The notes beneath the pieces were generated by a model. The model did no database searches. It was not told where the DNA came from and worked only from the letters and a program-made list of their open reading frames with translations. Positions 52,629 through 62,646 of a DNA stretch of 64,000 bases are shown here, in pieces; the stretch's first letter is position 1, and every line of letters starts with the position of its first letter. This stretch comes from Nocardiopsis quinghaiensis (GTDB taxonomy: Bacteria > Actinomycetota > Actinomycetes > Streptosporangiales > Streptosporangiaceae): the NCBI RefSeq assembly GCF_008638365.1, contig NZ_VWVU01000034.1:1-64000 (forward strand). The letters are read 5' to 3'. The position numbers and the translations under genes are program-made.

Positions 52629-53429
52629 ATGGTACCGAAAAAGAAGACGATCAATATGGTCTGCGTGGTTGTCGCAGCATTTCTGATGGCCCCGATGGGA
52701 ACGGCTGCGGCATCGCCGACGCCGTCAGGAGCGGGTCCGGATGCGGCGCCGTCGGCGCAGCCGGCCACCGAATGTTCTGACAACGGTGCCGAGACCACGG
52801 GCGCCGAGCAGGACGACGCGTACGACATGACTCTGATCGACGGCGCACCGGCCGAACGGCTCGCGGCCGATGTGGCCGCGCTCGTCGGCGACGGCGAAGT
52901 GACGGTGCACGCGTCGGCCGAGGCCCTGGCGCGCGACGGAGCCAAGGCCTACCAGATCAAGGCCGACTCGGACCAGCCGCAGCACACCTCGGTGAGTGTC
53001 CCGATCTCGGGCGGCTACAGCGAGCCGTTGAGCAACCTGACGGTTCTTCTCGATGCTGAGGGCGCCGTCGTCCAGTACGCCGAGACTCTGTACAGCCAGG
53101 CCGACTCCGGCAATTTCCACATCAGCAGCTACGTGGACGGTGCGCTCACGAAGAGCGGGGACACCGGTATCCCGTTCGTGGGTGACGAGCAACTCCGTGA
53201 CGAGGTGGCGGCCGCGAACGAAGCGGTCGCCGAGAGCGCCAGCACGGGCGCGTGCGTCGCCGCGGTACTCGGTGTCAGCGGCGCGGTGGGCGCCGCCATC
53301 GCATATGCCTGCGTCGGTTCCTGCTCCGTCCCCATGACTCCCGTCACCGCCCCGGTCTGCGCGGCGTGCATCGGTGGGTTCGCGGTCGTCGGCGGTGCTT
53401 CGATCACAGCGATCGCGAGCTGTTTCTGA
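52629..53429 (+). CDS. Secreted precursor with Cys-rich hydrophobic C-terminus, bacteriocin-like
   Basis: A 266-residue protein. A signal peptide (about 1-28, hydrophobic VCVVVAAFLMAPMGTAAA) precedes a soluble acidic region to about residue 200. The last about 60 residues are Gly/Ala/Val-rich with six Cys: GACVAAVLG, AYACVGSCS, PVCAACIGG and ASCF at the end. A long N-terminal part with a short Cys-rich hydrophobic end is the plan of halocin C8-type precursors, where the tail is cut off as the bacteriocin and the front part protects. This is a resemblance of layout, not proven. ATG 52629 has AGGAG 4 nt upstream. Next gene follows in 10 nt. Confidence 0.7.
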   Translation: MVPKKKTINMVCVVVAAFLMAPMGTAAASPTPSGAGPDAAPSAQPATECSDNGAETTGAEQDDAYDMTLIDGAPAERLAADVAALVGDGEVTVHASAEALARDGAKAYQIKADSDQPQHTSVSVPISGGYSEPLSNLTVLLDAEGAVVQYAETLYSQADSGNFHISSYVDGALTKSGDTGIPFVGDEQLRDEVAAANEAVAESASTGACVAAVLGVSGAVGAAIAYACVGSCSVPMTPVTAPVCAACIGGFAVVGGASITAIASCF

Positions 53430-53439
53430 GGTGGTCACC

Positions 53440-53649
53440 ATGCTTAAAGGCAAGGGGTCTTACCGACTCTTCCTCGCCTTTCTCATCACCATGGCGTTGG
53501 CCGGGGCGGGTTTGATCCTGCTCGTTCCCAGCCTCGCTGACTCCGGGGGCACCCTCCATTGGGTGGGCTTCGCGGCTTTGGGGCTGATCGTTGTCGGGTG
53601 CATGTTCGTCTTAAGACGTGTCCGGCCCGATCGTGTAGACACACGGTAA
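53440..53649 (+). CDS. Small two-helix membrane protein, possible immunity or export partner
   Basis: A 69-residue protein with a basic start (LKGKGSYR), helix 1 (LFLAFLITMALAGAGLILLV), a short outside loop (SLADSGGTLHW) and helix 2 (VGFAALGLIVVGCMFVL), then an Arg-rich end. ATG 53440 follows GAGG by 9 nt. It is 10 nt downstream of the secreted precursor and ends in a terminator, so both form one operon. Immunity is an inference from position. Confidence 0.65.
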   Translation: MLKGKGSYRLFLAFLITMALAGAGLILLVPSLADSGGTLHWVGFAALGLIVVGCMFVLRRVRPDRVDTR

Positions 53650-53670
53650 AACGGCTGCAGCATGAAGGCG

Positions 53671-53706
53671 AAAATGCCCCGCTCTCATCAGGGAACGGGG
53701 CATTTT
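53671..53706. terminator. Terminator of the precursor operon
   Basis: AAAATGCCCCG (53671-53681) pairs perfectly with CGGGGCATTTT (53696-53706). The leading AAAA and trailing TTTT allow use in both directions. Confidence 0.9.
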
Positions 53707-53723
53707 GAATGCGCTGTCAGGGG

Positions 53724-53839
53724 CAACACCGTTGTTTTAAGGTGTTGTTGCTGGTGGGACGAGGTACCAGATACGGACCCGATGTCGAGTTCCGCCCGAG
53801 GCGGACGTGGTGCGCTTGCGCGTGGGGAACCGGAAGGAG
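53724..53839 (-). repeat. Right inverted copy: gene 3' end plus hairpin
   Basis: Reverse-complement partner of 52250-52364. CAACACC (53724-53730) pairs with GGTGTTG (53741-53747); the TAA stop of the minus-strand frame (53737-53739) is in the loop, as in the left copy. The encoded end is FRFPTRKRTTSASGGTRHRV and then IWYLVPPATTP. Confidence 0.75.
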
Positions 53840-54057
53840 CACCGTGGCCTGAGAACCGATCTGGGCCTCACTTGACATCTATAGGACCGTCCCGGAACGA
53901 AACACCCCGGCTCCAGGTCGGGGTTGGCGAAGATCGGGCGCTTCCATGATCCGGCGGTGAGTTCGGCGTGGGCGGCGATGTCCTCAGCCTTGTAGTGCTT
54001 GCGGCTGGGTGCCATCGCCGCGGTGATGGCCAGCGCCTCCAGTTTGGTCTGGGACAC
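53737..54057 (-). pseudogene. Unknown protein remnant ending in the right repeat
   Basis: A 106-residue frame: KLEALAITAAMAPSRKHYKA, EDIAAHAELTAGSWKRPIF, NPDLEPGCFVPGRSYRC, then the conserved C-terminal block shared with the left copy. The first part could be a helix-turn-helix. Upstream no good start continues the frame, so this is probably the 3' part of a larger gene. Family not recognised. 54058-54160 holds only short scraps. Confidence 0.5.
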
Positions 54058-54160
54058 GTCGGCGGCCTCGACCTTCCCGGCGCCGAGACCAGCCTGCTGC
54101 TGCCGATCGCCCCGCCAAGCTCACCGTGGAACGGTTCGAGGATCTGCCTCGGTCCGACTG

Positions 54161-55042
54161 CTAAGCGTTGGATCGTCCGCGAGAACCGTCTGGGCTCCCG
54201 GTGATACCGAGGAGCTCGCACGTTCGACGCCAGAAGGTATCGACGAGCACGTCGTCGCCGACCTGGGGGTTGATCTGCCGGGGCTTCGCAGGCTTGGTCT
54301 GTGCGTAGAAGCGACCCGGTTCCCAGGCCACTCCCGGCCGCCCGGTCAGGAAAAAGGAGAGGTTCGATCCGCCCTTCTCAGGCGGGACGAGCGCGATTCG
54401 GGAGAGGGGTGTGCGGTACAGCAGCCGGGTGAGCACGTGGTTGTTCTCGGCACCGAATCCGGTGCGCACGTTTCCGGGATCGAAGGCGACGGCATTGATC
54501 CCGTTGCCGCCGTAGCGGGCGTGGAGCCCGCGGGCGAACAGGATGTTCGCCAGCTTGGCATCTCCGTAGGCCCGCATCGGCGCGTAGGACCTCTCATGGT
54601 TGAGGTCATCGACGTCGACCATGCCGATGATCCTGGCCGAGGCGCTCGACGTGTTCACCACGACGCCGTCCCCGGCCTGTAACAGGTCCACAAGCAGGTG
54701 GGTCAAAAGGAACGGGGCCAGCAGGTTGACTTGGAAGATCTTCTCGTTGCCGTCCTCGGTCACGGTGCGCTCACCGAATATCCCGCCCGCGTTGTTGGCC
54801 AGGACGTCGACGCGGTCCACCGCTCCCCGCAGGTCCGCAGCGAGCCGGCGCACGTCCTCCAGCTGGGTGAAGTCGGCGAGGAAGTGCTCCGCGCCCACCT
54901 GGCGTGCAACGGCCGCGGTCTTGTGAGCGGATCGCCCCACGAGGATCAGTCTGTGGTCGGGCTGTGCACGGGCGACCTGGCGAGCGGCTTCCGCGCCGAT
55001 CCCGTCCGAGCCGCCGGTGATGATGATCGTTCGTCCCGTCAT
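54161..55042 (-). CDS. Short-chain dehydrogenase/reductase (retinol-dehydrogenase-like)
   Basis: A 293-residue NAD(P)-dependent oxidoreductase. IIITGGSDGIGAEAARQVA is the cofactor Gly motif (residues 6-24), VDVLANNAGGIFGE the NNAG motif, and YGDAKLAN the active-site YxxxK, with NTSSASARI before it. GGAGAG precedes ATG 55042. It is divergent from a TetR gene, which probably controls it. The substrate is unknown; similar genes act on aldehydes or ketones. Confidence 0.88.
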   Translation of the reverse strand: MTGRTIIITGGSDGIGAEAARQVARAQPDHRLILVGRSAHKTAAVARQVGAEHFLADFTQLEDVRRLAADLRGAVDRVDVLANNAGGIFGERTVTEDGNEKIFQVNLLAPFLLTHLLVDLLQAGDGVVVNTSSASARIIGMVDVDDLNHERSYAPMRAYGDAKLANILFARGLHARYGGNGINAVAFDPGNVRTGFGAENNHVLTRLLYRTPLSRIALVPPEKGGSNLSFFLTGRPGVAWEPGRFYAQTKPAKPRQINPQVGDDVLVDTFWRRTCELLGITGSPDGSRGRSNA

Positions 55043-55079
55043 ATGGGCGTCTCTCCTCGAACCGGCCACTACGTGGCCC

Positions 55080-55106
55080 TAAGATGTCTTAAATGACACT
55101 GGAGTG
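55080..55106. promoter_or_regulatory. Two palindromic sites between SDR and TetR genes
   Basis: TAAGA-TG-TCTTA (55080-55091) and CACT-GG-AGTG (55097-55106) lie in the 96-nt divergent spacer. They are well placed for TetR binding controlling both genes. Confidence 0.5.
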
Positions 55107-55138
55107 CCACTTCCGACTCGTGAGGGTAGCATGGCGGG

Positions 55139-55753
55139 ATGGATGAGGCACAGGTGAGTCTTCGTGAGAGAACCAGGCGTGCCGTGCGCGGTGAGATCGC
55201 CGAAGCCGCCATGGAACTGTTTCTGGAGAAGGGCTTCGACGCCACCACGGTGGAGGAGATCGCGCAGGCTGCGGGGATCTCCCGGCGGAGCTACTTCCGC
55301 TATTTCAGTGGCAAGGACGAGGCCTTGGCCGGTGCGCTCGACGCCATCGGCCGAACCATCGCCGACGAGCTCGCCCAGCGCCCCGTCGGCGAGGCTCCCT
55401 GGGTATGCCTGAAGTACGCGTTCGCGCCCCTGCTCGCTAGGGCGGAGGCCGACCCTCGCGCCGCGGCGCTGGCGCGGCTGATGCTGGAGCGCCCGGACCT
55501 GCAACAGGGCAAGGACTCAAGCTGGCAGGACGGCATCGCGGAGGCCCTCGCGCGCCGGCTTCCCCCGGGAACCGCCGACCCCGCGTTCGCCTCCCGGGCC
55601 CTGGCCGGGGCCGCGATCTCCTGTCTGCACTCGGCGCAGGACCAGTGGCTGCGCCCCAGCGAGGATCGCACGCTCAGCGCACTGCTCGACACGGCGATGG
55701 ATGCCGTGCACCCTCTGCGTCCGAGTGACCGCAGAGCGAAGCCCGCCGAGTGA
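55139..55753 (+). CDS. TetR family transcriptional regulator
   Basis: A 204-residue repressor. The HTH is at about 15-60 (AAMELFLEKGFDATTVEEIA, QAAGISRRSYFRYFSGKDE). The C-terminal domain is helical (TetR_C type) with LMLERPDLQQ and LARRLPPGTADP. It is divergent from the SDR gene with two candidate operators between. ATG 55139. Confidence 0.92.
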   Translation: MDEAQVSLRERTRRAVRGEIAEAAMELFLEKGFDATTVEEIAQAAGISRRSYFRYFSGKDEALAGALDAIGRTIADELAQRPVGEAPWVCLKYAFAPLLARAEADPRAAALARLMLERPDLQQGKDSSWQDGIAEALARRLPPGTADPAFASRALAGAAISCLHSAQDQWLRPSEDRTLSALLDTAMDAVHPLRPSDRRAKPAE

Positions 55754-55853
55754 ACCACGAGCCCCCGCCCAGCCGTCCTCGGAAGGAACGTCGCCCTTCC
55801 TGTGACGAAGGCGGCGTAAGGGCGTGGTCCCGTTCGGCATGTCATGCGTTCGG

Positions 55854-56294
55854 TCAGGCGTTCTGGTCGAGGTCGCGTAGCGGCCGCAGGCCTTCCACGG
55901 CAGGGTCGGTGGGGAAGGTGTAGGAACCCAGGAAGTTGATGTGGTCGAACACCAGCGGGGACAGGCGGGCGCACATCTCCTCCGTTGCGTGGAAGCCTTC
56001 GGCGCGCAGCCGGGTGACGGCGGCGTCGATGTAGAGCGAGTTCCACCACACCACGGCGTTGAGCACCAGCCCCAGGGCGCCGAGCTGGTTCTCCAGCCCC
56101 TGGCGGTAGCGCTGGCGGAGTTCGCCGCGGTTGCCGAAGCAGATCTTGCGGGCCAGCTGGTGGCGGGATTCGGAGACGTTGAGCTGGGCGCCGATCATGC
56201 GCCGGTAGGGCTCATCGTGCAGGAACTGGAGCAGGTGCAGGGTCTTGAAGATGCGCCCGTAGTGCGCGAAGGCCTCCGAGCCGAGCGCCGACCC
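55854..56294 (-). pseudogene. Tn3-family transposase, C-terminal remnant
   Basis: About 145 residues of the DDE domain end: EAFAHYGRIFKTLHLLQFLH, RRMIGAQLNVSESRHQLARK, ICFGNRGELRQRYRQGLENQ (last catalytic Glu region) and LGALGLVLNAVVWWNSLY. A whole Tn3 transposase is near 950-1000 residues. The break at about 56285-56295 meets the integrase fragment head to head. No terminal repeat was identified. Confidence 0.88.
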
Positions 56295-57056
56295 TTGACC
56301 CCCAGCGCGAGCGGCAGCGTCGCCCAGCAGTTCAACCGAGCCCACGAGTTCCTCACCTGGTTGGACGGGCAGGGCCTCACACTGAAGCAGGTGGGACAGG
56401 CCGAGATCGACCGCTGGCACGCAGCCAACCCGCTTCACCGGCAACGTTCCCTGCGGGCGTTTTTGACCTGGGCACGCGACACCGGCCGGCTCCCCTCACG
56501 GCCGACGTTCCCTCGCCTGGCCATCACCGAAGGGCCGCGGCTCACCCAGCACCGACGCCTCGAACTCCTGCGCCGGGTCCTGGATGAGAGGGCGGGGCCA
56601 CTGCGCTCCCGAGTGGCGGCCTGCCTGATGCTGCTCTTCGCCCAACCCGCGAGCCGCATCGCCCTGCTGACCACCGACGACATCATCCAGGACACCGATG
56701 GCCAGGTGCTCATCCATCTCGGCGACCCACCGACTCCGGTCCCCGAACCGTTCGCCGACCTGCTACTGCGGGCCAGGAAGCAGCGGACCAATATGAACAC
56801 CACCAACGGGGATGCGACCTGGTTGTTCCCCGGCCGCAGGGCCGGACGCCCCATACACCCCTACAGCCTCGCCGAGCTGATCCGCGACATCGGTATCCCT
56901 GGAACAGCGGTGCGCACCTTCGCACTGCGCCAACTCGTTCTCCAAGCCCTCGCTCCGGTCATCGCCCGGGCCCTGGGACTCCACGACAAGACCACCACGC
57001 AAGTCCTCACCGAAGCCGGAGGAAGCTGGAACCGCTACGCGCCCAGCGACCGATGA
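56295..57056 (+). CDS. Tyrosine-recombinase-like integrase (possibly truncated)
   Basis: A 253-residue frame. The first half (EFLTWLDGQGLTLKQVGQAE, IDRWHAANPLHRQRSLRAFL) is a core-binding-like domain; LMLLFAQPASRIALLTTDDI holds the first catalytic Arg region, RTFALRQLVLQALAP the H-R region (with the His changed), and SWNRYAP the Tyr region. It starts at TTG 56295, right where the transposase breaks, so the N-terminus may be lost. It could still be an active recombinase or a decayed one. Confidence 0.65.
   Translation: MTPSASGSVAQQFNRAHEFLTWLDGQGLTLKQVGQAEIDRWHAANPLHRQRSLRAFLTWARDTGRLPSRPTFPRLAITEGPRLTQHRRLELLRRVLDERAGPLRSRVAACLMLLFAQPASRIALLTTDDIIQDTDGQVLIHLGDPPTPVPEPFADLLLRARKQRTNMNTTNGDATWLFPGRRAGRPIHPYSLAELIRDIGIPGTAVRTFALRQLVLQALAPVIARALGLHDKTTTQVLTEAGGSWNRYAPSDR
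57025..57051 (+). repeat. 27-bp direct repeat, copy 1 (in integrase 3' end)
   Basis: Starts GCTGGAACCGCTACGC and codes the WNRYAPSD end of the integrase. Its partner is 57582-57608 with two mismatches. The pair encloses the VOC gene. Confidence 0.85.
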
Positions 57057-57098
57057 TGGTCAAGTCTGCGCTTCTTGGCCCTTGCTCCAGAACAGGTT

Positions 57099-57539
57099 TC
57101 AGTCAACGAAGGCGGTCAGTGAGCCTCGGTCGTCGAACCTCGCCTCTGACGCCCAGGCAATCTCCCAGCGGTTGCCTTCCGGGTCCGCGATATAGGCAGA
57201 CCGTCCTCCCCAGGGGCGGTCCACCGGCTCGGCCACGACCGCGGCGCCGACTCGGACAGCGGTTTTGAACGCTGCGTCCACCTGCTGAGGACCATCCACA
57301 TTGCAGGCGAGCGTGAACCCTGACCAGCCGATCGGAGCGGGAGCACCGCCCGCTGCCTCGGCGGCCAGTTCCTCCATGGGATATAGGGACAGCAGCACGC
57401 CGCCAAGGAGGAAACCCGCCCAGCTGTCACTACTGGACGAGATCTCCTTCCACCCCAAGGCTCGATAGAACCGTCGGAGCTCGGGCATGTCCCGGGCTCC
57501 GAGTGTCACCACGGTCAAACGCGCAGGAATGTCAGACAT
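57099..57539 (-). CDS. Glyoxalase/VOC family protein
   Basis: A 146-residue VOC-fold protein: LTVVTLGARDMPELRRFYRA (first metal-side strand), ending AYIADPEGNRWEIAWASEA. VOC proteins of this type can be isomerases, dioxygenases or resistance binding proteins; some bind antibiotics. ATG 57539 is the start. It is flanked by a 27-bp direct repeat that matches the integrase 3' end. Substrate unknown. Confidence 0.85.
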   Translation of the reverse strand: MSDIPARLTVVTLGARDMPELRRFYRALGWKEISSSSDSWAGFLLGGVLLSLYPMEELAAEAAGGAPAPIGWSGFTLACNVDGPQQVDAAFKTAVRVGAAVVAEPVDRPWGGRSAYIADPEGNRWEIAWASEARFDDRGSLTAFVD

Positions 57540-57562
57540 GCCTGGAGACTACGTGGCGCAAA

Positions 57563-57619
57563 GCAGAAGAAGCAGCGGCCGGCTGGAACCGCTACGCCCC
57601 CAGTGACCACGCGCAGTGA
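57563..57619 (+). pseudogene. Integrase C-terminal fragment (repeat copy 2)
   Basis: 19 codons reading AEEAAAGWNRYAPSDHAQ then TGA match the end of the integrase at 57014-57056. The DNA part 57582-57608 is the second copy of the 27-bp direct repeat. It is the remains of another integrase copy or of an insertion boundary. Confidence 0.75.
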
Positions 57620-57690
57620 CCGGAGCGGCAGAAGCCACGGAGAATACAGATCACTCGATCAACGACTCTTACCAGTCTCGCCCCCCCTTT

Positions 57691-57702
57691 CGGACATGTC
57701 CG
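57691..57702. repeat. Perfect 12-nt palindrome
   Basis: CGGACATGTCCG, in the gene-free 57620-58100 spacer. Size suits a dimeric regulator site; no nearby user is evident. Confidence 0.5.
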
Positions 57703-57838
57703 AAGCGGGCGGCGGCGCGATTCGGTTTTGGATACAGCCGCAGCTGTACCCGTCTCGTTTTCGGAGGTCGGCGACCTGCCGAGAATAACGTTGCGGCCCC
57801 GTGGGGAGCGGGGGCGGACCACGGGGCGCCGCCACAGG

Positions 57839-57875
57839 CCTCACCTCTCATAAGGCCCACTTATCGGAGGTGAGG
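57839..57875. repeat. Long imperfect hairpin
   Basis: CCTCACCTC-tc-ATAAG pairs with CTTAT-cg-GAGGTGAGG around GCCCA, giving 14 bp with one internal mismatch pair. An overlapping alternative stem GGCCCAC/GTGGGCC (57854-57896) could compete. It is in a gene-free spacer. Confidence 0.6.
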
Positions 57876-57918
57876 AATCCAGGCCTCGTGGGCCTGATTA
57901 CGTTGTGCTTGAGCTTTA

Positions 57919-57935
57919 ACGTTATTTAATAACGT
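57919..57935. promoter_or_regulatory. AT-rich palindrome
   Basis: ACGTTAT-TTA-ATAACGT within a 40-nt AT-rich island that also has two further AACGTTA/TTACGTT-like copies at 57899 and 57939. This is rare base composition here and may be an operator or a promoter-proximal site. 57540-58100 otherwise holds no gene. Confidence 0.5.
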
Positions 57936-58100
57936 AATCAACGTTACGAAATTCGGCGGGGCACTCCGAACGGCCCGGAGTGGGCAGGGTGGGCCCGGGT
58001 GCTCCCGAAGCTGTTCAACGGTGCCCGCGTGAGTGGCGGGCTGGTCCCCGCGGCGGACGGCGTGGCCGTGTGAGCGCCGTCCGCCGCGGGGCGCGCTGCG

Positions 58101-58772
58101 TCAGCCGAGGGGGTTCTCGGTGTCCTGAAGGAGTTCGAGGGCGGGAGCGTACATGCGGGTCTTGATCGTGCCCAGGGTCGTTCCGGCCTTGGCCGCCATG
58201 GGTCGGGCGAGCTCGATCGCGTTCGCGCGGACCTCGCCCTCACCGGCGGTGTGGTCGACGATTCCGGCGGCCTGCGCGTCGGTGCCCCCGTAGCGGCGGC
58301 CGGTGACCATGGCCTCGTGGGCGGTCTGGGGTGTGAGGCGGGACTGGATGAGGGCGCTCATGCCGGGGGCGAAGGGGATGTTGATGTCGACCTCGGGCAG
58401 GCACCAGTATCCGCGGTCGGCGCGCATGACGCGGAAGTCGTGTGCCAGGGAGAGCATGGCTCCCGCGGCGAAGGTGTGTCCCTGCATGGCGGCGACGGTG
58501 ACCAGCGGCAGGGACAGGATGCGTGCGAGCAGGGCGTGGACGCTGATCACGTAGTCGGCGCGGGAGTCGGGGTTGGCCATCAGCCAGTCCAGGTCCAGGC
58601 CGTTGGTGAAGAACTTGCCGGTCGCGGTGGTGACGAGGGCCTGGGGGCCTTCGGTCCTGTCGACCTCGTCCAGGAGTGTGTTGACCGAGGCGATCCAGTC
58701 GGGGTGGAAGCGGTTCTCGGTGTCGCCGATGTCGAGGACGAAGACATCGCCGTCGCGGTCGAGGGTGGGCAT
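58101..58772 (-). CDS. Enoyl-CoA hydratase/isomerase family protein
   Basis: A 223-residue crotonase-fold protein acting on acyl-CoA thioesters. MQGHTFAAGAMLSLAHDFRV carries the oxyanion-hole Gly and FRV; the following DRGYWCLPEVDINIPF has the second catalytic Glu position. Length is short for the family (about 260) because the C-terminal helices are reduced. ATG 58772. It has no fatty-acid genes beside it, so the pathway is open. Confidence 0.85.
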   Translation of the reverse strand: MPTLDRDGDVFVLDIGDTENRFHPDWIASVNTLLDEVDRTEGPQALVTTATGKFFTNGLDLDWLMANPDSRADYVISVHALLARILSLPLVTVAAMQGHTFAAGAMLSLAHDFRVMRADRGYWCLPEVDINIPFAPGMSALIQSRLTPQTAHEAMVTGRRYGGTDAQAAGIVDHTAGEGEVRANAIELARPMAAKAGTTLGTIKTRMYAPALELLQDTENPLG

Positions 58773-59128
58773 GGTGCCTCCTGGAAGAACCCATGTTACT
58801 GGCGAGTAGGTTTGCGTTCGAACACTACCGGACGATGACCGTGACGACCATCGGTGATCAGCTTGTTGTCGGTCAGGGGCCGTCGCGGACCGATGGAGTC
58901 GCCATGAGCGGGTTCCTGGGGCGGGTCAGACCCTGCGGCCCATGCCGCGGTACTCGTCAGGGGGGACACTCGGGGACGTCCTTCACCGCGGGGTGCGGCG
59001 GGATGGCGTCTTACCTTACGGAGTTTCACTGGGTACGACGAAGCCGATGGATTCGGGCTTTTGGTCGGTTTCGTGGTCGTCCCGGGGCGCCTCGCGGCGG
59101 TTGCTGGGCAACCCCGGTGCGAGGTGGC
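58773..59128. other. Divergent spacer between hydratase and AraC genes
   Basis: 356 nt without a supported gene. GAGGTGG (59121-59127) is the ribosome site for the AraC regulator. No strong repeats seen. Confidence 0.4.
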
Positions 59129-59590
59129 ATGATCGGTCAGGTGAGCAGCAAACCCGCCGCGGCGCGTCGTCTGAGTGATCTGGCGCGTCTGCGCCGCGTC
59201 CGCGACCGGATCGACCGGGAGTACGCGCAGCCGCTGGACGTGGAGGCGCTCGCCCGCGGCGCGCACATGTCGGCCGGGCACCTCAGCCGCCGGTTCCGGG
59301 AGGCCTACGGGGAGTCGCCGTACTCCTACCTGATGACGCGGCGCGTCGAGCGCGCGATGGCGCTGCTGCGCCGTGGCGACCTCAGCGTCACCGAGGTCTG
59401 CTTCACGGTCGGCTGCTCGTCGCTGGGCACCTTCAGCACCCGCTTCGCCGAACTGGTCGGCGTGCCGCCCGGCGTCTACCGGCGCCAGGCGGCGCGCTCG
59501 ACGGAGGGGATGCCCCCGTGCGTGGCCCAACAGGTGACCAGACCGGTCAGGAATCGAGAAGCACCGGTCACCGAGCCGCGTCTAGCGTGA
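59129..59590 (+). CDS. AraC-type helix-turn-helix regulator (DNA-binding domain only)
   Basis: A 153-residue protein with an AraC double HTH: ALARGAHMSAGHLSRRFREA, YGESPYSYLMTRRVERAMAL and CSSLGTFSTRFAELVGVPPG. It lacks an effector domain. ATG 59129 was preferred by the GAGGTGG just upstream; GTG 59141 is an alternative. The VOC gene starts 5 nt after its stop, so they are one operon. It probably regulates this VOC protein. Confidence 0.9.
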   Translation: MIGQVSSKPAAARRLSDLARLRRVRDRIDREYAQPLDVEALARGAHMSAGHLSRRFREAYGESPYSYLMTRRVERAMALLRRGDLSVTEVCFTVGCSSLGTFSTRFAELVGVPPGVYRRQAARSTEGMPPCVAQQVTRPVRNREAPVTEPRLA

Positions 59591-59595
59591 CTGCC

Positions 59596-60009
59596 ATGGA
59601 CATCACCATTCACCAGAGCTTCCTTCCGCACGAGGACCCGGACGCGTCCCTGGCCTTCTACCGCGACATCCTCGGCTTCGAGGTCCGCAGCGACGTCGGA
59701 TACGACGGGATGCGCTGGATCACGGTCGGCCCCGTCAACCAGCCCGGCACGGCCATCGTCCTGGAGCCGCCGGCCCCGCCCGGCTGCGGCATCACCGACG
59801 AGGAGCGCCGCACCATCGCCGAGATGATGGCCAAGGGCACCTACGCCGGCGTCAACCTGGCCACCACCGATCTGGACGGCCTCTTCGAGCGGCTGCGGGC
59901 CGGTGACGCCGAGGTCGTCCAGGAACCGGCCCAGCAGCCGTACGGCGTCCGCGACTGCGCCTTCCGCGATCCCGCGGGCAACCTGATCCGCATCCAGGAA
60001 CTGCGCTGA
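59596..60009 (+). CDS. Glyoxalase/VOC family protein
   Basis: A 137-residue VOC-fold protein. It begins ITIHQSFLPHEDPDASLAFY and ends RDCAFRDPAGNLIRIQELR, with LGFEVRSDVGYDGMRW. It lies 5 nt after the AraC gene and 159 nt before the UvrA-like gene. AraC-VOC-UvrA-like order recurs in actinomycetes, as far as I recall; the substrate is unknown. ATG 59596. Confidence 0.9.
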   Translation: MDITIHQSFLPHEDPDASLAFYRDILGFEVRSDVGYDGMRWITVGPVNQPGTAIVLEPPAPPGCGITDEERRTIAEMMAKGTYAGVNLATTDLDGLFERLRAGDAEVVQEPAQQPYGVRDCAFRDPAGNLIRIQELR

Positions 60010-60168
60010 ACCGTCTGGGGACCGCACCCGTTCCGGACGCCGCTGTCCAGAGCGGAGCGAACGTCCTCGATCCGCGAGGAAGGGGCTGTTCGGTGGGTTC
60101 TTCGCGGTGTGCCGGGCACCGGACGGCTTCCTGCGGAAGGTGACTTCCGCGTGACAGATGGAGACACG

Positions 60169-62559
<2,391 letters not shown>

Positions 62560-62646
62560 CCGGGCTCCTCGCGGGCGGCGTGGCTTCGGGAACGAGGAAC
62601 ATCCGAACGAAAACCCACGCCCTTGGGCAACAGCAGGAGTAGCCGG

